From Pseudofrankia sp. DC12 (GTDB lineage: Bacteria; Actinomycetota; Actinomycetes; Frankiales; Frankiaceae), in the NCBI RefSeq assembly GCF_000966285.1, contig NZ_KQ031391.1:5642430-5706429 (forward strand): DNA of 64,000 nucleotides, given 5' to 3'. Under the pieces are notes generated by a model, which did no database searches, was not told the DNA's origin, and saw only the letters and a list, made by a program, of their open reading frames with translations. Shown one piece after another: positions 11,082-19,112 of the stretch. The position numbers were made by a program, and so were the translations under genes. Within the stretch, counting starts at the first letter, position 1. Each line of letters starts with the position of its first letter.

Positions 11082-13145
11082 GTGAGCGGTGCGCAGGTGG
11101 TCTCCGGAGCTGAGCCGGTCGAACCGGTCCCGGCAGCAGGAGCGCAGACCGTGCCGGCGGGCGGCCCCGACGATGTGCCCGCGCTGGTGCCAGCTGCCCG
11201 GCTGTCCCCCCGGTCGCGGCTGGCCCGCCTGGCCGGTGAGGCCCTGGCGGCGCCCACGTCCGCGGGACGGTCGGCCGACGCGCCCGTGGACGCCCCGGCG
11301 ACGACAGCTCTTCCCCGGCCGCGCCGCAAGCCTGCGCCGTCCGTGCCGGGGTCGGACGGCGCCAGGGACGGCATCGTCGAGCCTGGCGGCATCGTCGAGA
11401 CTGGCGGCATCGTCGAGCCTGGCGGCGCGGTGACGGCCGTCGGCGTCACCAGCCCGCCAGGCACGTCCGCCGAGGGTGACGAGGGCCGGCGCCCTCACGC
11501 CGGTGGCGCCGCGGCGGCGGAGCCCGAGATCACGGAGGCGCCGACCGAGTGGATTCCACCGGAAGGCCTCAACGAGCTGCCCGACAAGCTCAGCCCGCGG
11601 CCCGAGGCCGACGGTGGTTCGCCCCGGCGGCCTCGTGGGCTCGTCAGGGCGCTGGTTGTCGGGCTGGCCGCGATCGTGTCGTGTGCGTTGTTCCTCGTGG
11701 CCGGGCTCGGCTACGGCGCCACGAAGTACTACGAGACGCAGCTGAGCCGGACCGACCTGGGCGCGGGGCGGGTCGAGGGGACCCGGCCGCCCGCGGTCCC
11801 GCACGGGCGGGAGACCTGGCTGCTGGTCGGCTCGGACGTCCGCACCGGCGCGGACTCGGCCGAGGTCGGTGGGGCCCGCTCGGACACGATGATGATCGGC
11901 TATCTCGGCGCCAACGGCTCGACGACTCTGGTCTCGGTCCCGCGTGACCTCAAGGTGACCATCCCCGCGTTCACCGACTCGGCCGGCAAGCACCACTCCG
12001 CGCGCACCGACAAGATCAACGCGGCGTTCAGCCTCGGCGGCCCGGCGCTGCTGGTGCGGACCCTCGAGAACGTCACCGACGTGCGCATCGACCATTTCGC
12101 CGAGATCGACTTCGGCGGTTTCAAGCAGATGAGCGACGTGCTCGGCGGCATCGAGGTCTGCATGGTCAAGGACCCGTTCAAGGAGTACGTCGCCGAGGAC
12201 GGGAAGACGTCGACCAACCTCAACGACCCGATGTCCGGGTTCCGCGGGCAGGTGGGCCCGAACCTGCTGGAGGGCGACAACGCGCTGGCGTTCGTCCGGC
12301 AGCGGCACGGCTTCGTCAACGGAGACTACTCCCGGATCCAGCGGCAGCAGGCGTTCCTCGCGGCGGTCTTCCGCAAGGTCAACAGCGGGAACCTGCTCAC
12401 CGACCCTGGGAAGCTGGCCGGCTTCCTGAACGCCGTCACGGGCGCGGTCACAGTCGACTCGGGCACGAGCCTGACCGATCTGAAGACCCTCGCCGAGCGG
12501 CTGCACGCGATGAACGCCGGGCAGGTGCACTTCACCACGATCCCGCTGTCCGGCGCGCAGTCCGCCCCGGTCTACTACGCGCTTTACGACCCGGCCACGG
12601 TCCGCGGGTTCATCAAGCAGATCCTCGCCAGCGACGACGCGACGGCGGCTGTCGCCGGATCGCCGACGCCGTCCGCGGCGCCGAGCCCGACCGTGGACCC
12701 GAGCCAGATCCGGGTGACGGTGCTCAACGGCAGCCCGACGGGGGGCACCGCCAACAAGGCGGCGGCCAAGCTGCGGGCCGCCGGCTACCAGGTGGTCCGC
12801 GTCGGCACCAACGCCTCGCGCCAGGTCGCCAGCACCGAGGTGCTCTACCCGCAAAGCCTGGCCGCCGCGGCCAGCCGGCTGCTCGCCGACATTCCCGGGG
12901 CCCGGCTGGTTCCGAACACCGAGGCCGCCGGCTCGTCCGGTGGAGCCTTGACGACGTCGCCGGCCAGTCCTTCCGCCACGGCGACGGCGACCAGCGGGAT
13001 GATCACCCTGGTCGTCGGCGAGGACATGGTCACCGGCGACACATCGGTCATCGCTACGCCGACCGCCGCCACTCGGGCGCCGGGCGCCGTGGTGCCGTAC
13101 TACACGCAGGCGCCCGTCTCGGCCGCCGCGGGCTGCGTCAAGTAG
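11082..13145 (+). CDS. LytR-CpsA-Psr (LCP) family cell-wall ligase with LytR C-terminal domain
   Basis: The product is 687 residues from a GTG at 11082 preceded by AAAGG; the frame is open to 11013 without a better site. About 190 low-complexity cytoplasmic residues come first, with an IVE(P/T)GG repeat. One membrane helix follows near 191-212. The LCP domain is next, with DVRTGADSAEVGGARSDTM, VPRDLKV, KINAAFSLGG and the Arg-rich RQRHGFVNGDYSRIQRQQ, which bind the polyprenyl-pyrophosphate donor. A LytR_C domain spans about residues 540-620 (IRVTVLNGS...AGYQVVRVG). LCP enzymes attach anionic glycopolymers to peptidoglycan outside the membrane. Confidence 0.93.
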   Translation: MSGAQVVSGAEPVEPVPAAGAQTVPAGGPDDVPALVPAARLSPRSRLARLAGEALAAPTSAGRSADAPVDAPATTALPRPRRKPAPSVPGSDGARDGIVEPGGIVETGGIVEPGGAVTAVGVTSPPGTSAEGDEGRRPHAGGAAAAEPEITEAPTEWIPPEGLNELPDKLSPRPEADGGSPRRPRGLVRALVVGLAAIVSCALFLVAGLGYGATKYYETQLSRTDLGAGRVEGTRPPAVPHGRETWLLVGSDVRTGADSAEVGGARSDTMMIGYLGANGSTTLVSVPRDLKVTIPAFTDSAGKHHSARTDKINAAFSLGGPALLVRTLENVTDVRIDHFAEIDFGGFKQMSDVLGGIEVCMVKDPFKEYVAEDGKTSTNLNDPMSGFRGQVGPNLLEGDNALAFVRQRHGFVNGDYSRIQRQQAFLAAVFRKVNSGNLLTDPGKLAGFLNAVTGAVTVDSGTSLTDLKTLAERLHAMNAGQVHFTTIPLSGAQSAPVYYALYDPATVRGFIKQILASDDATAAVAGSPTPSAAPSPTVDPSQIRVTVLNGSPTGGTANKAAAKLRAAGYQVVRVGTNASRQVASTEVLYPQSLAAAASRLLADIPGARLVPNTEAAGSSGGALTTSPASPSATATATSGMITLVVGEDMVTGDTSVIATPTAATRAPGAVVPYYTQAPVSAAAGCVK
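11370..11423 (+). repeat. 18-bp in-frame repeats in the LCP gene
   Basis: Three 18-bp units encode GIVEPG, GIVETG, GIVEPG in the disordered cytoplasmic N-terminal tail of the LCP protein. The repeat is in frame. Confidence 0.9.
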
Positions 13146-13256
13146 CGGCCGCCGCCAGTGATCACGAGACGGGCTGATCTCGGGGGTGCGGCGCTAGGCT
13201 GGGCAGGGCCGTCCGGGCATGGGCGGCGACCGTCCGTCGCACCGCGAGGAGCCCGC

Positions 13257-13565
13257 ATGGCACGCCCGGCGCCGCTGTCCACGGACGAGATCACCGAGGC
13301 GCTGCGTGGGCTGCCCGCCTGGGCGCTCGCGGACGGGGCGATCCGGCGCACGGTCACGGCGCCGACCTTCCTCGCCGGTGTCGAGCTGGTCCGGCAGGTG
13401 GCCGCGGTGGCCGAGGAGATGGACCACCACCCGGACATCGACATCCGCTGGCGGCGGGTCACCTTCGCGCTCAGCACCCACGACGCCGGCGGTATCACGG
13501 TGCTCGACCTGGAGCAGGCGCGGGCCATCGACGGCCTCGCCCGCGCGCTCGACGGCGGCGCCTGA
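13257..13565 (+). CDS. 4a-hydroxytetrahydrobiopterin dehydratase (PCD/DCoH family)
   Basis: The product is 102 residues, the usual size for pterin-4a-carbinolamine dehydratase. It carries the signature E-M-D-H-H-P-D-I-D-I-R-W with the catalytic His pair, and the early LPAWAL block. It dehydrates 4a-hydroxy-tetrahydropterin so that the cofactor of aromatic amino-acid hydroxylases can be recycled. The start at 13257 follows GAGGAG; the frame extends upstream to 13158 without a site. No hydroxylase gene is adjacent. Confidence 0.92.
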   Translation: MARPAPLSTDEITEALRGLPAWALADGAIRRTVTAPTFLAGVELVRQVAAVAEEMDHHPDIDIRWRRVTFALSTHDAGGITVLDLEQARAIDGLARALDGGA

Positions 13566-13828
13566 CCGCTACGTCGGGCCTCCCTCGTCCTCGTCGTCCT
13601 GCAACCTGCGTCCCCCTCGGCCGGCCGGCCTGCGGACGCCGCTGCCGCGCGTTCTGACGGGTCTACGGTGGATGGGGTGTCGGGCGTGGGTCTGGCGGGT
13701 TTCGGGCTGGGTGACGTCCGGCCCATTTACCTGGACGTCCTAGAATCCGGCCTTCTGCCAGGAATGATGGCCTGTTGGATCGCCCCTGACACCCGGCAGC
13801 TGGGCGGCGAAGCGAGAGGGGACTCGTG

Positions 13829-14716
13829 ATGGGCGAGCAGGTGGGCGCCACCGCGCCGACGGTCGAGCGGCTCGGCGTCATCGGCTGCGGGCTGATGGGC
13901 TCCGGCATTGTCGAGGTCGCCGCCCGGGCCGGGCTGGACGTGCTGGTACGCGAGATCGACGCGCGCGCCGCCGAGGCCGGGCAGGCCCGGCTCGCCCGCT
14001 CGCTCGAGCGTGGCGTCACCCGCGGGAAGCTCTCCGCCGAGGAGCGGGACGCGGCGCTGAGCCGGATCGCGTTCACCACCGACCTGGGTGACTTCGGCGA
14101 CCGGCAGCTCGTGGTCGAGGCGATCGCCGAGAGCGAGCAGCTCAAGACCGAGATCTTCGCGACGCTCGACAAGGTGGTCGCGGACCCGGCGGCGATCTTC
14201 GCCTCGAACACCTCCTCCATCCCGATCATGAAGCTGGGTATGGCGACCAGCCGGCCCGAGCAGGTCATCGGGATCCACTTCTTCAACCCCGTTCCGGTGC
14301 TGCCGCTCGTCGAGCTGGTGCCGTCGCTGCTGACCAGCGAGTCGACGATCCAGGCCGCGCGGACGTTCGTCACCGGGCCGCTCGGCAAGCAGGTCATCAC
14401 CTCCCAGGACCGCGCCGGCTTCATCGTCAACGCGCTGCTGGTCCCGTACCTGCTGTCGGCGATCCGGATGTTCGAGTCCGGCTTCGCCTCGGCGGTGGAC
14501 ATCGACAACGGCATGGTGCTGGGCTGCAGCCACCCGATGGGCCCGCTGGCGCTGTGCGACCTGATCGGCCTGGACACGGTCAAAGCGGTCGCCGAGTCGA
14601 TGTACGACGAGTTCAAGGAGCCGCTGTACTCGCCGCCGCCGTTGCTCGCCCGGATGGTGGACGCGGGTCTGGTCGGGAAGAAGGGTGGTCGCGGGTTCCA
14701 CGACTACCACGGCTAG
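13829..14716 (+). CDS. 3-hydroxybutyryl-CoA / 3-hydroxyacyl-CoA dehydrogenase
   Basis: The product is 295 residues. The N-terminal NAD fold has VIGCGLMGSGIVEVAARAG. The catalytic histidine lies in IGIHFFNPVPVLPLVELV, and the C-terminal helical domain ends in KKGGRGFHDY. It oxidises L-3-hydroxyacyl-CoA in fatty-acid beta-oxidation or butanoate metabolism. The ATG at 13829 follows GAGAGGGG. A GTG one codon upstream is too close to the site. The downstream acyl-CoA dehydrogenase is in the same direction and fits the same pathway, but a 17-bp repeat array lies between them. Confidence 0.94.
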   Translation: MGEQVGATAPTVERLGVIGCGLMGSGIVEVAARAGLDVLVREIDARAAEAGQARLARSLERGVTRGKLSAEERDAALSRIAFTTDLGDFGDRQLVVEAIAESEQLKTEIFATLDKVVADPAAIFASNTSSIPIMKLGMATSRPEQVIGIHFFNPVPVLPLVELVPSLLTSESTIQAARTFVTGPLGKQVITSQDRAGFIVNALLVPYLLSAIRMFESGFASAVDIDNGMVLGCSHPMGPLALCDLIGLDTVKAVAESMYDEFKEPLYSPPPLLARMVDAGLVGKKGGRGFHDYHG

Positions 14717-14728
14717 CCCGCCGGTAGA

Positions 14729-14829
14729 CCAGGTATCCCGATCAGCCAGGTATCCCGATCAGCCAGGTATCCCGATCAGCCAGGTATCCCGATCAGCCAG
14801 GTATCCCACCAGCCAGGTATCCCGACCAG
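14729..14829. repeat. 17-bp tandem array, six units
   Basis: The unit ccaggtatcccgatcag is repeated head to tail at 14729, 14746, 14763 and 14780, all perfect. A 16-bp variant follows at 14797 (one t and one g lost or changed) and a one-base variant at 14813. There are no spacers, so it is not a CRISPR. It fills most of the gap between the hydroxyacyl-CoA and acyl-CoA dehydrogenase genes and ends 22 bp before the GTG of the latter. Confidence 0.95.
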
Positions 14830-14851
14830 CGAGGTAGGAAGAAGGCACAAG

Positions 14852-16015
14852 GTGGACTCCAGTTTCGATCTGTACCGGCTTCCCGAGGAGCACGACGCTC
14901 TGCGCGCCGCGGTTCGTGATCTCGTCGAGTCCGAGATCGTCCCGCATGCGGCCGATGTCGACGAGAACGAGCGGTTCCCCCACGAGGCGCTCGACGCACT
15001 GAACCGGGCCGGTTTCGCCGCCGTACACGTTCCCACCGAGTACGGCGGCGAGGGCGCCGACTCGGTCGCGACGTGCATCGTGATCGAGGAGGTCGCCCGC
15101 GGCTGCGCGTCGAGCTCGTTGATCCCGGCGGTGAACAAGCTCGGCACGATGCCGATCCTGCTCGCCGGGTCGGAGGAGCTGAAGAAGCTGGTACTGCCGT
15201 CGATCGCGGCCGGCGAGGCGATGGCGTCCTACGCCCTGTCCGAGCGGGAGGCGGGCTCGGACACAGCATCGATGCGGGCCCGCGCCAGCCGCGACGGGTC
15301 CGACTGGGTTCTCAACGGCACCAAGTGCTGGATCACCAACGCCGGCATCTCCACCTGGTACACGGTCATGGCGGTGACTGCCCCCGACGCCGCCCGCAAG
15401 GTCGACGGCGTCTCCGCCTTCGTCGTACACAAGGACGACCCGGGCTTCGAGGTCGGTTCCAAGGAGCGCAAGCTCGGCATCAAGGGCTCGCCGACCCGCG
15501 AGATCCACTTCTCCGGCTGCCGGATCCCGGCCGACCGGATCATCGGCGCTCCCGGCACCGGGCTGCGGACCGCGTTGCGCACCCTCGACCACACCCGGCC
15601 GACGATCGGCGCGCAGGCGGTCGGTATCGCGCAGGGGGCATTGGACGCGGCGATCGCGTACACGAAGGAACGCAAGCAGTTCGGCCGGCGGATCGCGGAC
15701 AACCAGGCCGTCGCGTTCATGCTCGCCGACATGGCGATGAAGATCGAGGCCGCCCGTCACCTCGTCTATGTCGCCGCCGCCCGCGCGGAACGCGGCGAGC
15801 CGGATCTCGGCTTCGTCACGGCCGCCGCGAAGTGCTACGCCTCCGACGTCGCCATGTCGGTCACCACCGACGCGGTCCAGCTGTTCGGCGGCGCCGGCTA
15901 CACCCGCGACTTCCCCGTCGAACGCATGATGCGCGACGCCAAGATCACCCAGATCTACGAGGGCACGAACCAGATCCAGCGGGTAGTGATGTCGCGGCAG
16001 TTGCTCAAGGGCTGA
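14852..16015 (+). CDS. Acyl-CoA dehydrogenase
   Basis: The product is 387 residues, standard for the short/medium-chain family. It has YALSEREAGSDTASMRA (FAD and substrate loop), CWITNAGISTWYTVMAV, RKQFGRRIADNQAVAFMLADM, GGAGYTRDFPVERMMRDAKI and the active-site glutamate in IYEGTNQIQR. It catalyses the first beta-oxidation step with electron-transferring flavoprotein as acceptor. The start is a GTG at 14852 after GGAAGAAGG. It probably works with the preceding dehydrogenase. Confidence 0.95.
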   Translation: MDSSFDLYRLPEEHDALRAAVRDLVESEIVPHAADVDENERFPHEALDALNRAGFAAVHVPTEYGGEGADSVATCIVIEEVARGCASSSLIPAVNKLGTMPILLAGSEELKKLVLPSIAAGEAMASYALSEREAGSDTASMRARASRDGSDWVLNGTKCWITNAGISTWYTVMAVTAPDAARKVDGVSAFVVHKDDPGFEVGSKERKLGIKGSPTREIHFSGCRIPADRIIGAPGTGLRTALRTLDHTRPTIGAQAVGIAQGALDAAIAYTKERKQFGRRIADNQAVAFMLADMAMKIEAARHLVYVAAARAERGEPDLGFVTAAAKCYASDVAMSVTTDAVQLFGGAGYTRDFPVERMMRDAKITQIYEGTNQIQRVVMSRQLLKG

Positions 16016-16090
16016 CCGACCTGCTGTTTTCGCTGGTCAGAACGAGGCGTCGATGAGCCGGAGCGCGTGCTGCCCCTGGCCGACAATGCA

Positions 16091-16135
16091 CTTGGCCTGG
16101 ACGGTGAGCAGGACGCTTGGCCTGGACAGGTGAGC
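16091..16135. repeat. Direct repeat of about 19 bp next to a vapC-like gene
   Basis: cttggcctggacggtgagc (16091-16109) recurs as the same sequence with one inserted a at 16116-16135, just beyond the 3' end of the PIN toxin gene. It could be a duplication left by an insertion event. Confidence 0.7.
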
Positions 16136-16136
16136 G

Positions 16137-16550
16137 TCATCGGCCGGTGAGCTGGACGACTTCGGAGCGGACGCCCGCGAGTTCACCGAAGCCGGCGTTG
16201 GCGTCGGTCGTGAGCAGCACGCGGCTGGTGGCGGCCGCAGTCGCCGCGATCGCCATGTCATGGGCTGATCGTGGCCGGCCGCTGGCCATCGCGGCGACAG
16301 TCAGGCGCGCGTGCACCCGCGCGACGCCGAGGGTGTAGGGCTCGATCGGGAGGCTGGACAGGATCGCCTCCACGCGGACGGCACGGGCTTGGCGGCGTGC
16401 CTCGTCAGCACGCTCGGCGCCGACCAGGAGTTCCATCGCGGTGACCGCAGCGATCACGGCGTCGTCCAGCCCGAGGAGGGTGTCGACGTCGAGCGTGCCT
16501 CTTTCCACAGCGATGAGGACGCCGGTGTCGAGGATTACTCGCCTGGCCAT
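16137..16550 (-). CDS. vapC: PIN-domain toxin (VapC-like)
   Basis: The product is 137 residues with all PIN acidic positions: ILDTGVLIAVE (first Asp), TAMELLVGAERA (Glu), SAHDMAIAATA (Asp) and LLTTDANAGFGEL (last Asp). VapC toxins are Mg-dependent RNases that cut tRNA or rRNA. The gene overlaps the antitoxin gene by 16 bp, the usual coupling in these pairs. Confidence 0.92.
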   Translation of the reverse strand: MARRVILDTGVLIAVERGTLDVDTLLGLDDAVIAAVTAMELLVGAERADEARRQARAVRVEAILSSLPIEPYTLGVARVHARLTVAAMASGRPRSAHDMAIAATAAATSRVLLTTDANAGFGELAGVRSEVVQLTGR

Positions 16551-16798
16551 CCGCGCACCTCATCGCTGAAGCCGGAGCCCAGCTCGGCGTGGATATGCTC
16601 CAGGTCGTCGGCGAAGCCCGCATCGGCCGGGTTGTCGCGCAGCGCGGCCTTGAGCCGGTCCGCGGACGTCTGCCGTTCGGGGACGAGCCGACCGACCGGC
16701 ACGCCGTCGCGGGTGATGACGACGATCTCTCCGTGCTCGACGGCATCGAGGATGTTCGCGAAACTCCGCGCTGCCTGGGTGGCCGTCACGGTAACCAT
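16535..16798 (-). CDS. Phd/YefM-type antitoxin
   Basis: The product is 87 residues. The N-terminal Phd fold is VTVTATQAARSFANILDAVEHGEIVVITRDGVPVGRLVP (read in parts), and the acidic C-terminal tail would wrap the PIN toxin. It is upstream of and overlapping the toxin. It should repress its own promoter in the AT-richer stretch just upstream (attacatactatctgatctg, near 16800-16820). Confidence 0.92.
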   Translation of the reverse strand: MVTVTATQAARSFANILDAVEHGEIVVITRDGVPVGRLVPERQTSADRLKAALRDNPADAGFADDLEHIHAELGSGFSDEVRGWPGE

Positions 16799-17088
16799 GA
16801 TTACATACTATCTGATCTGCTCCGAGGGCATGTACTCATGGCGTCCACGCCGTATCCAGCGTCGACGGTCTGCCCTCCTAACGCCGGCACGCACGGCCCG
16901 CGCCACGGTGCCGGCAGGCATCGAGCCTGCCGAAGGCGTCAACCGCACGCCTACTGGTCCACGGAGCTTGGCCACTTGGGTCGCCCGATATCTCCGCCAA
17001 CACGTCTGCCCAGCCACTTTGCCACGTGCCGGGATCCTCGGACGGCCCCGCGCCGGAGGGCACCTCGGCGCGGGCAGAAAATCACGGC

Positions 17089-17466
17089 ATGACGCTGCCT
17101 GCTGCGGTACGTGATGCCGTGGACGCCTACCTCCTGGCGGTCGATGCCGTAGATCCCGATCTCGTGGAAGGCTTCTACGCGATCGGGTCCGCGGCCCTGG
17201 ACGATTTCCGTCCCGGGGCCAGCGACGTCGATTTCGTCGCCGTCACCACCACGGCCCCTACAGACCTTCAGGTCGCGGCGTTGACCCGCATCCACGCCCG
17301 TATGTCCCGCCGCCCGATCCTCGACGGGATCTACACCACGTGGCCCGACCTCGCCCGGGACCCAGGACAGGCATCGCCAGGACCGCATGCCTACGGCCGA
17401 CGGTTCCACCCGCGCTGCGACCACCACGGCACGGTCAGGGCCTCGGTGCGGGGCGAGTCGGAGTAG
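17089..17466 (+). pseudogene. Truncated nucleotidyltransferase (AadA/aminoglycoside adenylyltransferase-like), N-terminal part
   Basis: The frame has 125 codons from ATG 17089. It carries the nucleotidyltransferase signature GSAALDDFRPGASDVDF (G-S ... D-x-D) preceded by a short helix, as in AadA-like enzymes, which run to about 260 residues. Here the conserved sequence ends near HAYGRRFHP, a few unrelated residues follow, and the stop comes just 33 bp before the next gene. The C-terminal helical domain that holds the substrate is missing, so it is most likely a deletion remnant. A small functional minimal NTase is a less likely reading. Confidence 0.7.
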
Positions 17467-17499
17467 CTCCCGCGCCCGGGGGCCGTACCGTTTGTGGGC

Positions 17500-18642
17500 A
17501 TGGGCGGACGCATTGTGGTGTTCGGCGCCACCGGCTACACCGGCCGGCTCGTGACCGCGGAGCTGGTCGCGGCGGGGCACCGACCGGTGGTCGCGGGGCG
17601 CGACCGGGCGCGGGTCGACGCGCTGCGTGCCCGCCACGGTGACCTGCCCGGCGCTCTGGCCGACGCGGCCGACGCTGACTCGGTGCGCCGGCTGGTCGGG
17701 CCTGGCGACGTCCTGGTCGCCACGGTGGGCCCGTTCTCTCGGTTCGGCCGGCCCGCCGTCGACGCGGCCATCGTGGCCGGGGCGCACTACCTGGACAGCA
17801 GCGGCGAGGCTGATTTCCTGCGCCAGGTGTACGACGACGCGGGCCCACGGGCCGAATGCGCGGGCGTCGTGCTGCTGCCGGCGTCCGGGTTCGACTGCGT
17901 GCCCGGCAATCTGGCCGGCGCGCTCGCGCTGCGCGACGCCGGCGAGGAAGCCCGCCGGGTCTATGTCGCCTACCAGGTCGTCCCTCCGGGCGGGCGGCTG
18001 CACCGGCTCGGAGTCAGCAGCGGCACGAGGGCGACGATGCTGGCGTCCGCCCTCAGCCCGGTGGAGGCGTTGCGCGCCGGCCGGCTCGTCACCCTTCCCT
18101 ACGGGCGCGAGGTGCGGGCCTTTCAACAGGACAGGTCGGTCTTGACCGGCGTGCTGTGGGCAGGCACCGAGGCGCGCACGCTGCCCCGGCTCGCGCCGCG
18201 GCTCACAGAGGTCGCGACCTACATGGTGACAGGCGGCGTCCCGGCCCGGCTGGCTCGGGCCGCGTCCTACCCGCTCGCGACGCTGTCCCGGCTGCGCGCC
18301 TTCACCCGGCTGGCGGGCCTGGCGACGGCGCCGGCGCTGCGGGTCACCGGACGCGGGCCGGATCCGGCGGCCCAGGCCGCCACCAGCACCGTCGTGCTCG
18401 CCGCCGTGGCCGATGCCACCGGCCGACAACTGGCCACGGTCCGTCTGCAGGGTGTGGACCCCTACGTCTTCACCGGCCGGATCATGGCCTGGATCGCCGG
18501 CCAGCTGGCGTCCGGCGCGGCGGCCGGGCACGGCGCCCTCGGCCCGGTGGAAGCGTTCGGCGTCGACGAGCTCGAACACGCCGTCGCGGCGGCTGGCCTA
18601 CGCCGCGCGGGCCTGCCCGGAGCCAGCTCCGGATCGAGTTAG
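17500..18642 (+). CDS. Saccharopine dehydrogenase-like / trans-acting enoyl reductase family protein
   Basis: The product is 380 residues. The Rossmann fold starts directly (RIVVFGATGYTGRLVTAELV), followed by TVGPFSRFGRPAVDAAIVAGAHYLDSSGE and GFDCVPGNLAGALAL, the family hallmarks. Members include mycobacterial trans-acting enoyl reductases and membrane-associated saccharopine dehydrogenase-like oxidoreductases; the substrate cannot be told here. The ATG at 17500 was preferred to the GTG at 17494. It starts just after a truncated nucleotidyltransferase, so its promoter may lie inside that remnant. Confidence 0.88.
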   Translation: MGGRIVVFGATGYTGRLVTAELVAAGHRPVVAGRDRARVDALRARHGDLPGALADAADADSVRRLVGPGDVLVATVGPFSRFGRPAVDAAIVAGAHYLDSSGEADFLRQVYDDAGPRAECAGVVLLPASGFDCVPGNLAGALALRDAGEEARRVYVAYQVVPPGGRLHRLGVSSGTRATMLASALSPVEALRAGRLVTLPYGREVRAFQQDRSVLTGVLWAGTEARTLPRLAPRLTEVATYMVTGGVPARLARAASYPLATLSRLRAFTRLAGLATAPALRVTGRGPDPAAQAATSTVVLAAVADATGRQLATVRLQGVDPYVFTGRIMAWIAGQLASGAAAGHGALGPVEAFGVDELEHAVAAAGLRRAGLPGASSGSS

Positions 18643-18730
18643 CCGGCCAGCTGCTGACGGAAGCCGGCCAGGTCGCCCGCGAGGCGACGCAGCCTCCGCC
18701 GCAGATTCTCGCTGTCAGCTGCCTTCGTTT

Positions 18731-18830
18731 TCAGGCCGCAGCGGGTTGGGTGGTGGCCTGGCGGCGCCATTCGGACAGGTAGCGGCGGGCGGTGCTCGCG
18801 TGCAGGTCGATGACCGGCGGTACGCCACCA
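18731..18830 (-). pseudogene. C-terminal scrap of a helix-turn-helix-like protein
   Basis: On the minus strand the stretch IDLHASTARRYLSEWRRQ ending at a TGA (18733-18731) looks like the end of a DNA-binding protein, but no start or upstream domain is present. It sits between convergent genes. The call rests on codon usage and the ARRYLSEW-type helix only. Confidence 0.25.
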
Positions 18831-18851
18831 GCCGGCGCCGGCCGCGGACCG

Positions 18852-19112
18852 TCAGGGCGGCGCGGTGGCGGCCTTCCATCGCCGGAAGGCCGCGAGCAGC
18901 TTGTCGCGCATGTCCGGTCGCAGCTCGTCCTGCTGGAGCGTGCCGGCCAGCCGGACGGTGTCGCGCAGCTGCTCGACGTAGGCGTCGCAGCCGTCGCAGA
19001 GCTCGAGGTGTTCGGTGAATCGCCGGTGGGTGTCGGCGTCCAGCGTTCCTTCGAGGTAGCCGGTGACGATCTCGACGAGCTCGTTGCAGTCGATCTCCAG
19101 GCCGCGGGTCAT
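18852..19112 (-). CDS. Anti-sigma factor with zinc-finger (ZAS) motif
   Basis: The product is 86 residues and starts in the ATGA overlap with the sigma factor stop. It carries the ZAS zinc site HxxxCxxC (H-L-E-L-C-D-G-C) with an upstream His in the HRRFTEHLELC helix. No transmembrane segment follows, so it is a small soluble anti-sigma factor, possibly redox-responsive through the zinc cysteines. It should bind the sigma factor encoded immediately upstream. Confidence 0.88.
   Translation of the reverse strand: MTRGLEIDCNELVEIVTGYLEGTLDADTHRRFTEHLELCDGCDAYVEQLRDTVRLAGTLQQDELRPDMRDKLLAAFRRWKAATAPP

Noticed and set aside
10670-12854. Long upstream extension of the minus-strand membrane protein frame
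   Set aside because: It is antisense to the LCP gene and has shadow composition; only the part below about 10655 has protein character.
14729-14829. CRISPR array
   Set aside because: Units are directly adjacent with no spacers and only 17 bp long.
16951-18579. 542-codon antisense frame under the reductase gene
   Set aside because: Shadow composition; the plus strand has a recognisable Rossmann protein.
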